In this document: in pieces, positions 7,576 through 16,842 of the stretch | Layout of the letters: each line of letters begins with the position of its first letter | Numbering within the stretch: the first letter of the stretch is position 1 | NCBI GenBank assembly: GCA_013112575.1 | Contig: JABFGG010000004.1 | Span: 1-64,000, forward strand | Length of the DNA stretch: 64,000 bases | DNA from: Chloroflexota bacterium | GTDB taxonomy: Bacteria > Chloroflexota > Anaerolineae > Anaerolineales > UBA11579 | Direction of reading: 5' to 3' | Translations under genes and position numbers: made by a program | Notes under the pieces: model-generated | What the model saw: the letters and a program-made list of their open reading frames with translations, nothing else | Databases searched by the model: none | Told to the model about the DNA's origin: nothing

Positions 7576-10488
7576 ATGGGAAGACCCCAACATTATCTTG
7601 GTTTCGTTTTGTTAATGGTTGGCGTTTTGTTTACGCCATTTGCCGAGCCTGCTCGGGCGCAAAGCTCAATAGAATTGCCAATCAGTAACCTACAGATAGA
7701 GCTAAATGATGTGGTTGGTGTAACTACTTATTATAGGGACAAGTGTCACTGGGGGGATTGTGGACCATTCATCAAATACGATTTCATGCACAAAGAGGGG
7801 GAATTCGCCGAGGGGAGCATTGTTTTTGAGCCGGGAGCACTGAAGCCCATACTGGAGAGTTTACATTCTTTATATCCTGGAAACCGGGAGATAGGAATGG
7901 GAAGGATCCATGACTACAGTGCTTTTTGGATCCAATTTGAGCTCGATGACAATACTCACGTAAACCTGAGCACGCAATCGCATTTCCCCCACCTTATTCC
8001 CTGGGTAATAACCGTCTGGAAGGTGGAAGATGCTGAGAATCCACAATTGACCGCGAGCTATTATTTATTCCACGACGAACTTCATCAGGCGGTAAATGAT
8101 TTTCTTGCTGAAATTGGGAGTGAAACCTTGCCCTATGAATCGGCCTTAGATTATGGATCGGGACAAGAAGAAACTGCCGATTGGTTAGCGGATTATGAAT
8201 CGATTACCTTCCATAAAGGTGTTTCTTCAGGGATTTACGGAGCCTGGAATCTTTCTGGTGATTACTACGGAAACTCGCACAAAATCCATGGCAGCCCCAA
8301 GAGCATCATCAGTCCTTTCTTTGAGATCATTGATACCAATCCGGTTTTTCACCAACTATTCGAAATGGGATTCTCTATTCATGATTTGAGTTTTGCGGTA
8401 TCTATAGACCTGTCTGATTTTAAGCCCATTCAATACGCAGGTGAAATTTCATTATTAGCGCCATCAGGCCATGATGCGGTGATCTCGGATGTGACCATTG
8501 ATCTTGGGGATTCAGGGCAGGTAACAACGTCGTTGGACATTGAAGAAGTGCTGTCGTTAGTCGAAGAGCGTCAAACCCTCCCATTCCTTGAAGATGCGCT
8601 TTCAATGTTTCCAGAAATTGTTTTCTTGTTGCAAACCGATCCTGAAAGAAGGCCCTTTATCCCCTATTGTCCCGGATCCAGTGATCTTAAACCAGATAAT
8701 ATCAGCTACCGTGTTGATACTACCCTGGGTTATCTAAAACCTTACGGGCCAAATTTCTTTTTCCTGGAAGACCAATCCGCATGGACAGTTGAATTTTCGA
8801 TACCTCCCTATTCGGATGAATGGGACAACCTTTGGGAGAAGGTGCTAGATAGTTGGTTGCCCGATTCATTTTCGGTTTTTGATGCAAGTGATGTGGACTA
8901 TGTCTTCACGTATAAGGACTTTGCTTTCGTCCTGAAGCCCGATGTTCAAGAAAATGATCCCAAATTGATAGCCGGCATCAAAAATAACTTGCCGCAAAAC
9001 TTTATTTACCATGATGAGCATTCCCAGAAGGCCGGAGACTATTTTAGAGCTTCGGCAGAATCTCGTCTCATCATTCCAGAAAATGGTGATGAACCATACT
9101 TCGTTGAATGTAAGGAAGCCAGAGATAGCATAGACGTGACAGAAATAGTTACTTTGCCTGATGCGAACGCCCCAAGAAAAGATATTGGGCATCGTGTCCT
9201 TTCGGGTTGGATCATGGACCAGGATTTTCTGGGAGATATAGGGTTTTATGATCTTACTGCCCAGCCAGATGGGACGGTGCACCTTTTATGGGAAAAAGGT
9301 CTCGGTGTGTTCTATGCCGAAGGCCACTATGATGGAAGTGGCTGGACTCGCCCCCAATTGATGTCTAATGCATTTTTTCCAGGCCGTGAGGTGCATGCCA
9401 TGAGCAATACTGCCGGGGATGTCCATTTATTATGGGACTTTTCCCCGCCAGGTTCCAGTGGTGAATATAGTCGAAATACAGTTCATCTTTGGAAGTCGAC
9501 AGAGGGGAACTGGCAAGTTTCAGAGATTTGGGACTACACAGAATTTGATCAGATATTTGTTGATGATAGCAACACGATCCATATGGCATGGGAAGAGTAC
9601 GATGGCATTGACAATGAATATTTCTATGCCTATTGGAATGAGACCGAAGGCCTTTCGACAAAAGAAAACATTTCGCGGCGCTTGGGTAATCCCTTGCTGT
9701 ATAGCTTTGAAAGCCTAAAAATAGCCATCGACCAGGAAGGAACTGTTCATGCTGCCTGGGTTGATATTTTGGAAGAGGAAACTGTTTGGAATGTGTTCTC
9801 CAAGAGCTATGTAGATTCGTACGGTATTTACTATGCGACACGGGAAAAGAGTGGTGGTTGGACCCCACCTGAATTCGTTGGAACCAACCCGAATTTCTTA
9901 AGTAACATCGCATTTGGTCTAGCGGAGGGAGAAACCCCAATTGTTATCTGGCAAGCAGACAGTGGGATTACCTCAAGAACAAAACTCGACGGAACCTGGC
10001 AAGAACCTGCCGTTCTTATGGAGATAGATCAAACTTATGATATTGACCCTCGATCATATAGTAACTGGGACGTGCTGCGGGCGCGTATTCGGACCAGCAC
10101 AGATGAGCTTGGCACTATCCATCTGATCTGGAGCCGGGATGGCTTGGGTGTTCATTATTCCTCTTATGCAAATAACGAATGGGCAAAGCCTCTAAGTATT
10201 TCAGAAGAAGAGAAACCCTTCTTGACTTTGCTTGACGCGCACGCCGCTGGAAGGGCCCATATCGTTTTTCTTCAAACCACAGAGGTTGGCAGGTATGAGC
10301 ATGAGAGAGATGGCCAATTGGTTTATGTTGAAGTGGTTGATAATCAAGTCATAAATTTCCATAATCTGCCTGTTTTTTATGACAGCTGGACAAGTATTAA
10401 AAAACTGGTTTTAGAAGTGGATTCCGCAGATCGCGTTTACCTCGTAGGCATACCGTCGCTCACAAAGATCATGATACGCGTCGATTAG
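7576..10488 (+). CDS. Large secreted beta-propeller-like protein, paralogue of the gene at 62101
   Basis: 970 residues from ATG 7576, chosen because GGAGGAAAATC sits just before it; the upstream ATG at 7540 overlaps a -10 element. An N-terminal signal peptide (LGFVLLMVGVLFTPFAEP, cleavage near ARAQS) indicates export. Residues about 20-540 are an unrecognised region shared with the gene at 62101 (S/TLYPxxR, SYFLxHD, Y/R-G-M/E-x-LLAP, SYRV). Residues about 560-970 hold repeated blades of the form G-x-V/I-H-L/A-W (TVHLLWEKG, NTIHMAWEEYDG, GTVHAAWVD, GTIHLIWSRDG) similar to BNR/sialidase-type propellers. No catalytic residues are evident. It may bind or sense an extracellular polymer; the function is unknown. 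Confidence 0.8.
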   Translation: MGRPQHYLGFVLLMVGVLFTPFAEPARAQSSIELPISNLQIELNDVVGVTTYYRDKCHWGDCGPFIKYDFMHKEGEFAEGSIVFEPGALKPILESLHSLYPGNREIGMGRIHDYSAFWIQFELDDNTHVNLSTQSHFPHLIPWVITVWKVEDAENPQLTASYYLFHDELHQAVNDFLAEIGSETLPYESALDYGSGQEETADWLADYESITFHKGVSSGIYGAWNLSGDYYGNSHKIHGSPKSIISPFFEIIDTNPVFHQLFEMGFSIHDLSFAVSIDLSDFKPIQYAGEISLLAPSGHDAVISDVTIDLGDSGQVTTSLDIEEVLSLVEERQTLPFLEDALSMFPEIVFLLQTDPERRPFIPYCPGSSDLKPDNISYRVDTTLGYLKPYGPNFFFLEDQSAWTVEFSIPPYSDEWDNLWEKVLDSWLPDSFSVFDASDVDYVFTYKDFAFVLKPDVQENDPKLIAGIKNNLPQNFIYHDEHSQKAGDYFRASAESRLIIPENGDEPYFVECKEARDSIDVTEIVTLPDANAPRKDIGHRVLSGWIMDQDFLGDIGFYDLTAQPDGTVHLLWEKGLGVFYAEGHYDGSGWTRPQLMSNAFFPGREVHAMSNTAGDVHLLWDFSPPGSSGEYSRNTVHLWKSTEGNWQVSEIWDYTEFDQIFVDDSNTIHMAWEEYDGIDNEYFYAYWNETEGLSTKENISRRLGNPLLYSFESLKIAIDQEGTVHAAWVDILEEETVWNVFSKSYVDSYGIYYATREKSGGWTPPEFVGTNPNFLSNIAFGLAEGETPIVIWQADSGITSRTKLDGTWQEPAVLMEIDQTYDIDPRSYSNWDVLRARIRTSTDELGTIHLIWSRDGLGVHYSSYANNEWAKPLSISEEEKPFLTLLDAHAAGRAHIVFLQTTEVGRYEHERDGQLVYVEVVDNQVINFHNLPVFYDSWTSIKKLVLEVDSADRVYLVGIPSLTKIMIRVD

Positions 10489-10558
10489 AGACTTTTCCAC
10501 TCTCCCCCACACCAGTCTCTCCACAGACACAATCACTTATTTTGCAACGCTTGTTTCT

Positions 10559-11002
10559 CTATCGTCGCAAATTCTTAATCAACAGATACACCATCCCCAG
10601 CCCAACTAACAAAGCCATCGCCCCAAAGAAAATCATCGAGCGGGTCCCTGACACACACCAACCCGTTTCGAATTGGCATACATCTAACCCTGAGTTGGTC
10701 ACTGAGGGCGAGGCCGGGGCAAAAATACCGAACCACAGCAAGAATAAGCCCGGGGAAATTGAGAGCAATATATTGAGGGGCAAGCGCCAGTAAGCACGAT
10801 TTTGCAAGTTATTAGATGCGTCAGCGGGAAATAAGTCATCTTTGAGCGCTCTCAACAAGATCAAAGCCAGCCACAACGCGAACAATCCCGCCAATGCCTG
10901 CCCATAGTTGGTCGGTGAACTGAATCCGTGCAGCAGCCACCACACGGCCAGCCCTACACTCACGGAGCCGACGATCCCAAGCCAGATACGTTTCCGTGTC
11001 AT
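10559..11002 (-). CDS. Hypothetical four-helix membrane protein
   Basis: 147 residues with four predicted membrane spans (about 6-25, 37-52, 73-93, 121-140). Two Cys in the extracytoplasmic-looking loop (DVCQFETGWCVSG) could form a disulfide. No family recognised. It converges on the 7576 gene and is divergent from 11057. Confidence 0.6.
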   Translation of the reverse strand: MTRKRIWLGIVGSVSVGLAVWWLLHGFSSPTNYGQALAGLFALWLALILLRALKDDLFPADASNNLQNRAYWRLPLNILLSISPGLFLLWFGIFAPASPSVTNSGLDVCQFETGWCVSGTRSMIFFGAMALLVGLGMVYLLIKNLRR

Positions 11003-11056
11003 TGATTAATTGTAGTCGTTTATTGGGCTTTTACTGGTATCATCCCCCTCCACTTT

Positions 11057-11728
11057 ATGCGCGATCCTAACTCTTTCACCTATCGCATCGAATCCTGGCT
11101 GCTGTGGATGATGTCCACCGGTGTAGGCTGGCCTATTGGCGTAACTGTCGCCCTGGCGATTGCCGATAATCTGGCTACTTTGCCGCGCCTGGTTGGGTTA
11201 GTGCTGGGGGGGCTTATCGGTGGTGGGTTGGTGGCGGTGGCAGGCTGGTTCGCCGTGCGCCGCAAGATCAGTGGTGTTGGCTATTGGCTACTTGCTACAG
11301 CCGTCGCCTGGCCATTGAGTTTGTTACTGGCCGAGTTCATCTTTCAGAATTTCCCCACGCTCATTGGCTGGTTCCTGGCACATGCGCTAGGGGGCGCGGT
11401 CTACGGTTTTGTGCAGGCACGTTCTTTTATTGAAGAAGACTTGGATCGCAATGTCTGGCCCTTGGTAGCACTGGCAGCTTGGCTGATCACCGCGGCCCTG
11501 GAAGTGTGGCTGCCCTCCGATGGTGGGATTGCTTTTCGATCCCAAATGTCCGAAGCCGTCTTTGGCTTGATCGGCTGGCCCATGCTCACTGTCATGGCAT
11601 TCTTTACTAACCTGCTGTTGCTTCCCAAGCCGCGCGGCAAAGCCGATGACGATGGCATCCCGCTGTGGCCTAAAGCTGAGAAAGAAGAGGAAGAGGAAAG
11701 CGAATCAGCGCTCCCCCAGGAAAACTAG
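11057..11728 (+). CDS. Hypothetical polytopic membrane protein
   Basis: 223 residues, about six membrane segments rich in Gly/Leu/Trp and an acidic C-terminal tail (KAEKEEEEESESALPQEN). No family recognised. Its last 24 bp overlap the 3' end of the convergent gene at 11705, so the two stop codons lie inside each other's frames. No clear Shine-Dalgarno is visible before ATG 11057. Confidence 0.6.
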   Translation: MRDPNSFTYRIESWLLWMMSTGVGWPIGVTVALAIADNLATLPRLVGLVLGGLIGGGLVAVAGWFAVRRKISGVGYWLLATAVAWPLSLLLAEFIFQNFPTLIGWFLAHALGGAVYGFVQARSFIEEDLDRNVWPLVALAAWLITAALEVWLPSDGGIAFRSQMSEAVFGLIGWPMLTVMAFFTNLLLLPKPRGKADDDGIPLWPKAEKEEEEESESALPQEN

Positions 11729-12739
11729 GTCAGCCACCACCCCGCGGTGGTCAGATTCCCCGTCATGGGGCGCCAGGTAAGCTGCTTCCACTACCCAATC
11801 ATCGCTAACCAGAATGTAATCAATGCGCACGAGCCATTTTAAAGTCCACACTGGGGGGGTGTTGGGCAGAAAGCTGAAATCCACTTGCCCGTCTGGGAAG
11901 GTGTGTCCAAAACCAAATCCTGCTTCCATCCAGACATCGTTCAAATGCCGCGTCATGATGGCATGTGCTGTATTCAGTGAGGTCGTATTGGCATCACCAC
12001 CTACGATTAATGGATAGCTGCCATTGGCAGCCAGGTCATCAATCGCCTGTGCCTGGGCTTCGCGCAACCTGAAGTTGTTTTCAATTACGTGGGGGAGAGA
12101 TATGCCAGTGCTCCACATGTGGAAATTGACCAGCTCGATCTCTTGCCCGGCCCAGTCCATTATCACAAGCTGAGGTACAGATAGGAATCGTTCGGGCAAG
12201 AACTTTTCTGCAGGCTCAAAAGGATACTTACTTAGAAGAGCCATGCCCGTCACGTCATCCTGGGGGTTAAGCAGTTGGTATGGATATGTGTCCGCCATCT
12301 GCTCCTGCACCAACTGGGCCAGAGCCGTGTTGATCTCCTGGATGAAGACCACGTCGGGACCCATCTGTTGGATCACATCCACCGCGGCCTGTGGATCCGT
12401 TGAATAGCCCAGGGTGTTATAGGTCATCACACGTAAACACGGCGCATCCGCAGGGAAATTATTGATACCCGGAACAAACAGGTTGCCCCAGAAGAACAGG
12501 AAAGCAGCCAGCGCCAAAATCGCCATCCCCCAAATCTCACGGCGTCGCAATACCAGGTTCAACAAGGCGATAAAAAGCACGGGCAAGAACAGGTATTTTG
12601 CCAGGGCATTGATCAGCGCCAGATAACCTTGTCGGTCGCCAATAATGAGGTAGGCCACCAGCCAGCCAAGTAGCAAGGTGAAATAAAACCAGATAATGGG
12701 AGGCAACCAGCGCTTGGATATCTCCTGCAATTTCTGCAT
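11705..12739 (-). CDS. Membrane-anchored endonuclease/exonuclease/phosphatase family protein (copy 1)
   Basis: 344 residues from ATG 12739, preceded by AAAGGTG; the longer frame to 12796 lacks homology. Three N-terminal membrane helices (about 10-100) tether a C-terminal EEP-fold domain (110-344). EEP landmarks: RVMTYNT, VFIQEIN (metal-binding Glu), VNFHMW, GGDANTTSLN (the G-D-x-N block), RIDYILVSDDW and SDHRGVVADLVF (catalytic Asp-His). EEP proteins cleave phosphodiesters of nucleic acids, lipids or small molecules; the substrate here is unknown. It is almost identical in architecture to its neighbour at 12860. Confidence 0.85.
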   Translation of the reverse strand: MQKLQEISKRWLPPIIWFYFTLLLGWLVAYLIIGDRQGYLALINALAKYLFLPVLFIALLNLVLRRREIWGMAILALAAFLFFWGNLFVPGINNFPADAPCLRVMTYNTLGYSTDPQAAVDVIQQMGPDVVFIQEINTALAQLVQEQMADTYPYQLLNPQDDVTGMALLSKYPFEPAEKFLPERFLSVPQLVIMDWAGQEIELVNFHMWSTGISLPHVIENNFRLREAQAQAIDDLAANGSYPLIVGGDANTTSLNTAHAIMTRHLNDVWMEAGFGFGHTFPDGQVDFSFLPNTPPVWTLKWLVRIDYILVSDDWVVEAAYLAPHDGESDHRGVVADLVFLGER

Positions 12740-12859
12740 ATTGACACCTTTCCCAAAAAAGACAGAAATGCTGGCGTTGAACCAGCATCTCTTCAATTCA
12801 ATATTATACGCACACTATCACTGAATGCGTCTTTCTTCATTGCAGAAGAAGGACCTAAA

Positions 12860-13894
12860 TCAGCGCTCCCCCAGGAAAACCAGTTCAGCCACCACCCCGC
12901 GGTGGTCAGAAGCACCGTCATAAGGGGCCAGATACGCCGCTTGCACCCCCCAATCATCGCTCACCAAAATATAATCGATGCGGATGAACCATTCCGGAGT
13001 TAGCCATGGGGGCGCGTTCGGTACGAAGCTGTAATCCGCTTCCCCACCGGGGAAAGTATGCCCAAAACCAAAGCCTGCCTCTGTCCACACGTCATGCAAG
13101 TTGCGCATCATGATGGCATGCGCCGTATTCAGTGAGGTCACGTTAGCATCACCGCCCACAATTAATGGATAGGTACTTTTAGTAGCCAGGTCGTTGATCA
13201 CCTGTGCCTGTTCTTCCCGGATACGGAATTTCTTTTCGATAACATATGCAAAGGTCGGATTGGAAGCCCACATGTGGAAGTTAAGCAGGCCGATCTCCTG
13301 TCCTGCCCAATCCATGATCACAAGCTGTGGTTCCCCCGCCCAACCTTCGGGCAAACGCTGGCCAGACGGCCTAAAAGGATATTTACTCAAAAGACCTATG
13401 CCTGTGACATCGTCTTGAGGATCGAGTAACTGGTATGGATATGTGTCCGCCATTTGCTCCTGCAGCAACCGGGCCAGCCTTGGGTTGATCTCCTGGATGA
13501 AGATAACGTCGGGGTCCACTCGCTGGATCACATCTAGCGAGGCCTGTGGGTCTGGCGAAATTACAAGGGTATTGAAGGTCATCACCCGCAAACGCGGCGC
13601 ATCCGCAGGGAAATTATTGATACTCGGAACAAACAGGTTGCCCCAAAAGAAAAGGAAAGCGGCCAGCGCCAGAAGTACCATGCCCCAGATCTCACGGCGT
13701 CTTATCACCAGGTTCAATAGGGCGATAAAAACTACCGGAAAAAACAGGTATTTTGCGAAAACGTTGACAAGCGCCAGATAACCCTGCCGGTCGCCAACCA
13801 GGAAATAAGCGACCAGCCAGCCAAGCAGCAAGGTGAAGTAGAACCAGATAATGGGAGGCAACCAGCGCTTGAAGATTTCCCGCAATTTCTGCAT
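12860..13894 (-). CDS. Membrane-anchored endonuclease/exonuclease/phosphatase family protein (copy 2)
   Basis: Tandem paralogue of the downstream gene, with the same length (344 residues) and start context (MQKLREIFKRWLPPIIWFYF, AAAGGTGTC upstream). Three N-terminal helices are followed by an EEP domain: RVMTFNTL, VIFIQEIN, LNFHMWA, GGDANVTSLN, RIDYILVSDDW, SDHRGVVAELVF. All catalytic positions remain, so both copies could be active. The DNA is still highly alike between copies, including the leader and the codons before the stop, which implies a fairly recent duplication. Confidence 0.85.
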   Translation of the reverse strand: MQKLREIFKRWLPPIIWFYFTLLLGWLVAYFLVGDRQGYLALVNVFAKYLFFPVVFIALLNLVIRRREIWGMVLLALAAFLFFWGNLFVPSINNFPADAPRLRVMTFNTLVISPDPQASLDVIQRVDPDVIFIQEINPRLARLLQEQMADTYPYQLLDPQDDVTGIGLLSKYPFRPSGQRLPEGWAGEPQLVIMDWAGQEIGLLNFHMWASNPTFAYVIEKKFRIREEQAQVINDLATKSTYPLIVGGDANVTSLNTAHAIMMRNLHDVWTEAGFGFGHTFPGGEADYSFVPNAPPWLTPEWFIRIDYILVSDDWGVQAAYLAPYDGASDHRGVVAELVFLGER

Positions 13895-14016
13895 GTTGAC
13901 ACCTTTTCTAAAAAGACAAAGATGCTGGGAATACCAGCATCTCTCCACAAATGCATTATACGTTGTCAGCGAATAAATGCGCCTTATTTCATTGTCAGGT
14001 TCTACATCTCTGCCGT

Positions 14017-15015
14017 CTAGTTCTGGTAAGCGCGTTTCAACACGTGTAAAGCACGCAGCGTTACCCACTTACTGGGTTGCTTCTTTTCTTCTACATCCAC
14101 CCAGGTCTTTCCATTATATGTGTACTCCATTTTCCAGCGGCCCTGCTCATCCTGTTTGCTCAACAACATGTCCATGGCGTTCTGCAGGCGCTTATCTTTT
14201 CCATAGCCCAGGGCCGTCAAGACCTCCAGGTTTTGCAACACGTCGGTGATGTAGCCTACCGGATAGCCGAACTGGAACCAGCTCCTGGAAGGTTTATCAT
14301 TATCCCCGCCTATGGGGTAATCGGCCACTGCCGGGTCACGGCTCAACAGAAACTCGGCCCCTGTTTCAATGGCCTCAAGGATTCTGGGAGTACGCGCTTC
14401 CTCCGGTACCTTGCTCAGCCCCAGCATAGCTTTGATACCGCCCCAGGCGCAAGGCAAATGCCCGTTGGCGCTGCACACAAATCCCGGCCCGCTGTTGCCG
14501 CTGCGAAGGTAAAACACCTCTGCGCCATCTGCTTTGGAAGGCGCAATGTCCTCGCCGGTGATGCTGCGCGCCAGCCAATCCAATGCCTCGTCCAGACGCT
14601 CATCGCCAAAGAAGCCCAGGTCGATCAGGGCGGCGCACAGGTTGCCCTGCAGGCAGTGGACCATGCCAGAATTGCTGCCGGTATATGTAAAGCCGCCGCG
14701 TTCGCTGCGCGAGTTGTCCAGCACATATTCACCGGCTTTTTTAATACGCTTGTCCTGCCCGTCAGCACCGAACTGCGCCAGGAAGATCAACTGCCAGACG
14801 GTGCTCGTGTATTTCGGATGGTAGCCCGGGCCGGGTTCCACCCAATAGCCTTCGGCTTTCTGCGCGTTCAGCACAGCCGGGACGAGGCCGCTTTTCATCA
14901 CGTCTTTTTGGGCTTTGATCACATCGGGAGCATTGATGGGTTGATCCATCAGTTCAATAAGCGTAAGGTATCGTACCCCCGGGTTTTCTTTATCCTTCTC
15001 CAACAGCCAGGGCAA
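14017..15015 (-). CDS. Prenyltransferase/squalene-cyclase-like toroid protein with likely nonsense codon at its 5' end
   Basis: About 332 residues of alpha-alpha toroid repeats (QxxxGxW-like: KAEGYWVEPG, SERGGFTYTG, DEQGRWKMEY), as in terpene cyclases and prenyltransferases, though the cyclase DxDD and DCTAE motifs are not visible. Function unknown. As read, it must start at TTG 15015, which has no Shine-Dalgarno. Eleven codons upstream in frame, ATG 15048 is preceded by a good AGAGAGGG, but its third codon (15040-15042) is TAG. Residues after the TAG (QDTLNADV-LPWLLE) look like normal N-terminal sequence. Either a point mutation, a sequencing error, or true use of the weak TTG. Confidence 0.7.
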   Translation of the reverse strand: MPWLLEKDKENPGVRYLTLIELMDQPINAPDVIKAQKDVMKSGLVPAVLNAQKAEGYWVEPGPGYHPKYTSTVWQLIFLAQFGADGQDKRIKKAGEYVLDNSRSERGGFTYTGSNSGMVHCLQGNLCAALIDLGFFGDERLDEALDWLARSITGEDIAPSKADGAEVFYLRSGNSGPGFVCSANGHLPCAWGGIKAMLGLSKVPEEARTPRILEAIETGAEFLLSRDPAVADYPIGGDNDKPSRSWFQFGYPVGYITDVLQNLEVLTALGYGKDKRLQNAMDMLLSKQDEQGRWKMEYTYNGKTWVDVEEKKQPSKWVTLRALHVLKRAYQN

Positions 15016-15233
15016 TACGTCGGCGTTTAGAGTATCTTGCTAGGTCATCACAACCCTCTCTCACTAAGGCAAAACATGCGTTCTAATGATTTTATCACAT
15101 ACAATTTCTTTCAAGTGTCAGTAAATCCAGAGATTTGTCCTCTCCTCTTGGGGGTATCTGTCCCATCCTTTTTCCATCAGACCCAAATATAGTAGCGGTT
15201 GATATTAAAATTTGTTTTGCAAGGAGGGCCCTT

Positions 15234-15659
15234 ATGGACCACGTTGTGTATGTTGATCACAAAGCCCAAGAACTTGAAAAGCTCTTGGAGGGAGCAAAAA
15301 CCTGCATCATCCGCGGTGCTGCCGGGCGCAAACTACCTTATGGTCGCGTCAACCCTGGTGACATCCTGTACTTCATCCGCAACAATGGTGAAGGATTGGT
15401 ACGGGCCAGGGGTCAGGTAAGCGATGTATTCAATTCTGAAAAGATGGACAAGGACGAGTCGATTCAACTGGTGGAGGATAATCACGCCAAGCTACAACTC
15501 AGCCCCCAACAACTCAAGAAGTGGGCGGGTAAACGTTATCTGGTGCTCATTGATGTGGACGAGGTTCAGGTAGTTGAAGCTTTCCCCATCGATAAAAGTG
15601 GCTACAGCAACATGGACGACTGGTTGCCTGTCGAGGATATCGATAGCGTAAAGACTTAG
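15234..15659 (+). CDS. Uncharacterised protein, paralogue of 38045 (ASCH/PUA-like?)
   Basis: 141 residues starting at ATG 15234 with AAGGAGG upstream. Conserved with the gene at 38045: Y-x-D-x-K-A-x-x-L-E-x-L-L-x-G, IRGAAGRKLPYGRV, I-Y/L-Y/F-F-I, LxLxxxxxKxWxxK and NMDDWL near the C-terminus. The IRGAAGRK-x-x-x-x-R-V-x-x-G-D/E-x-x-Y-F-I pattern suggests a small beta-barrel of the ASCH/EVE/PUA type that could bind nucleic acid or a modified base. This fold call is an inference. Confidence 0.7.
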   Translation: MDHVVYVDHKAQELEKLLEGAKTCIIRGAAGRKLPYGRVNPGDILYFIRNNGEGLVRARGQVSDVFNSEKMDKDESIQLVEDNHAKLQLSPQQLKKWAGKRYLVLIDVDEVQVVEAFPIDKSGYSNMDDWLPVEDIDSVKT

Positions 15660-15771
15660 TCAGCTTTTTTCCGATGACAGCATTGCCATTCGATTGCAAA
15701 TGCCCGATGCCGTTTTGCTCTGATCGGCTGGCCATTGCACACCGTCATGGCCTTTTAATTGTTATTCTCTT

Positions 15772-16167
15772 CTAAAGGTTGAATAAGTATTGAATATCCG
15801 TGTACAGGAAGATGGCTATGATTGTGACCATAACAACACTTAAGCCAATATAGCGCCAACGCCAACTCGTATGCCATAGGTGGATGATATTGAAAGTGAT
15901 CATGGCGAGTGCCAGGACTTCGAAAAAGGTGGATAGCACTACTGAAAAGGTGTTGCCGATGCCCAGCAAGGGCAGCATAAAAGGCAAGACAATATATTGT
16001 AGGGTGCAGCGGATGGCAACGAATACGAAAGAGCCGCCGATGATACGCTCCCCGCGTTGAATCGTCTTTTCTTCCTGAGCTATATCGAGTTCAGACACAA
16101 TACTCTCCAAAACAGAATTATGGCTTTCCTCCTGATTGTAAACGGCTTCGCCGGTATTGCAAAGCAA
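15772..16167 (-). CDS. Hypothetical three-helix membrane protein
   Basis: Up to 131 residues: an N-terminal soluble part (EEKTIQRGERIIGG) and three membrane segments ending SVVMVTIIAIFLYTDI. The start is uncertain; a GTG about 23 codons in (protein from VSELDIAQ) is preceded by GGAG and may be real. No family recognised. It lies just downstream of the HTH gene on the same strand. Confidence 0.5.
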   Translation of the reverse strand: MLCNTGEAVYNQEESHNSVLESIVSELDIAQEEKTIQRGERIIGGSFVFVAIRCTLQYIVLPFMLPLLGIGNTFSVVLSTFFEVLALAMITFNIIHLWHTSWRWRYIGLSVVMVTIIAIFLYTDIQYLFNL

Positions 16168-16212
16168 TCAAGGACATAAGCGCAACCAGTGTCGCTCCGG
16201 CAGCAACCAGAT

Positions 16213-16842
16213 TCATGCCACCCCCGCCTCAAAAGCCTCGTAGGTTTGCATCAGCCGCAGCATCACCTGGTCCGTGAAAGCGTTGATCTGGCGCAGCATA
16301 CCGCGCCAGGCCTGCGGCGATTGCACGGCAGCTTCTTCGTAAGCATTCAGCATAGCTTCGATCAGCGCACTGCGGAAAAACAAAAAGGCCTGGGTGGCCT
16401 CGCTGGCACTCAGGCCGCTGCGCCTCCCAATGGTGGCGTAATGGTAGCCCACGCTGTGCGCTTCGCTTTTGCCTTCTTCGGCGTCGGAGGCCAGATAACG
16501 GATCAGTCCCTGCATCAGGTTGCGGCCCCCGCGCCGGTAGCCATCACGCGCCTTTTTATCCAGCTTGCCATACCAGGCTTCAGCTTCCAGGTGAGCTTCA
16601 TTAATATGAAAGCGCATGTTACCTAAAGCGGATTGCACAAGCTGCTCGGCGTGTTCGGTGGAATCCACTCGCTGCGACTTTATCCATAGCTCGATTTGGG
16701 AGCGGTCAAAACGGCGATGCCCGCCCTGCGTGCGTTGCATGGGGATACGACCCTGGTCGGCCCAGTTGCGCACCGTGCTGGGATGCACACCCAGCAGCTC
16801 GGCCACGTCACTCAGGCTCAGCCAGCGCTTGTCGAGGCTCAT
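16213..16842 (-). CDS. MerR/excisionase-type helix-turn-helix regulator with helical C-terminal domain
   Basis: 209 residues. The N-terminal 55 residues form a winged HTH (LSLSDVAELLGVHPSTVRNW...QGGHRRFDRSQIELWI). Residues about 85-205 are all-helical (LMQGLIRYLA, ATQAFLFFRSALIEAML, LRQINAFTDQVMLRLMQTY) and resemble RsbRD-type sensory N-terminal domains; that match is an impression only. Its ATG overlaps the stop of the upstream transporter in ATGA (16839-16842), so the two are translationally coupled and it probably regulates the transporter or its ligand pathway. Confidence 0.8.
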   Translation of the reverse strand: MSLDKRWLSLSDVAELLGVHPSTVRNWADQGRIPMQRTQGGHRRFDRSQIELWIKSQRVDSTEHAEQLVQSALGNMRFHINEAHLEAEAWYGKLDKKARDGYRRGGRNLMQGLIRYLASDAEEGKSEAHSVGYHYATIGRRSGLSASEATQAFLFFRSALIEAMLNAYEEAAVQSPQAWRGMLRQINAFTDQVMLRLMQTYEAFEAGVA

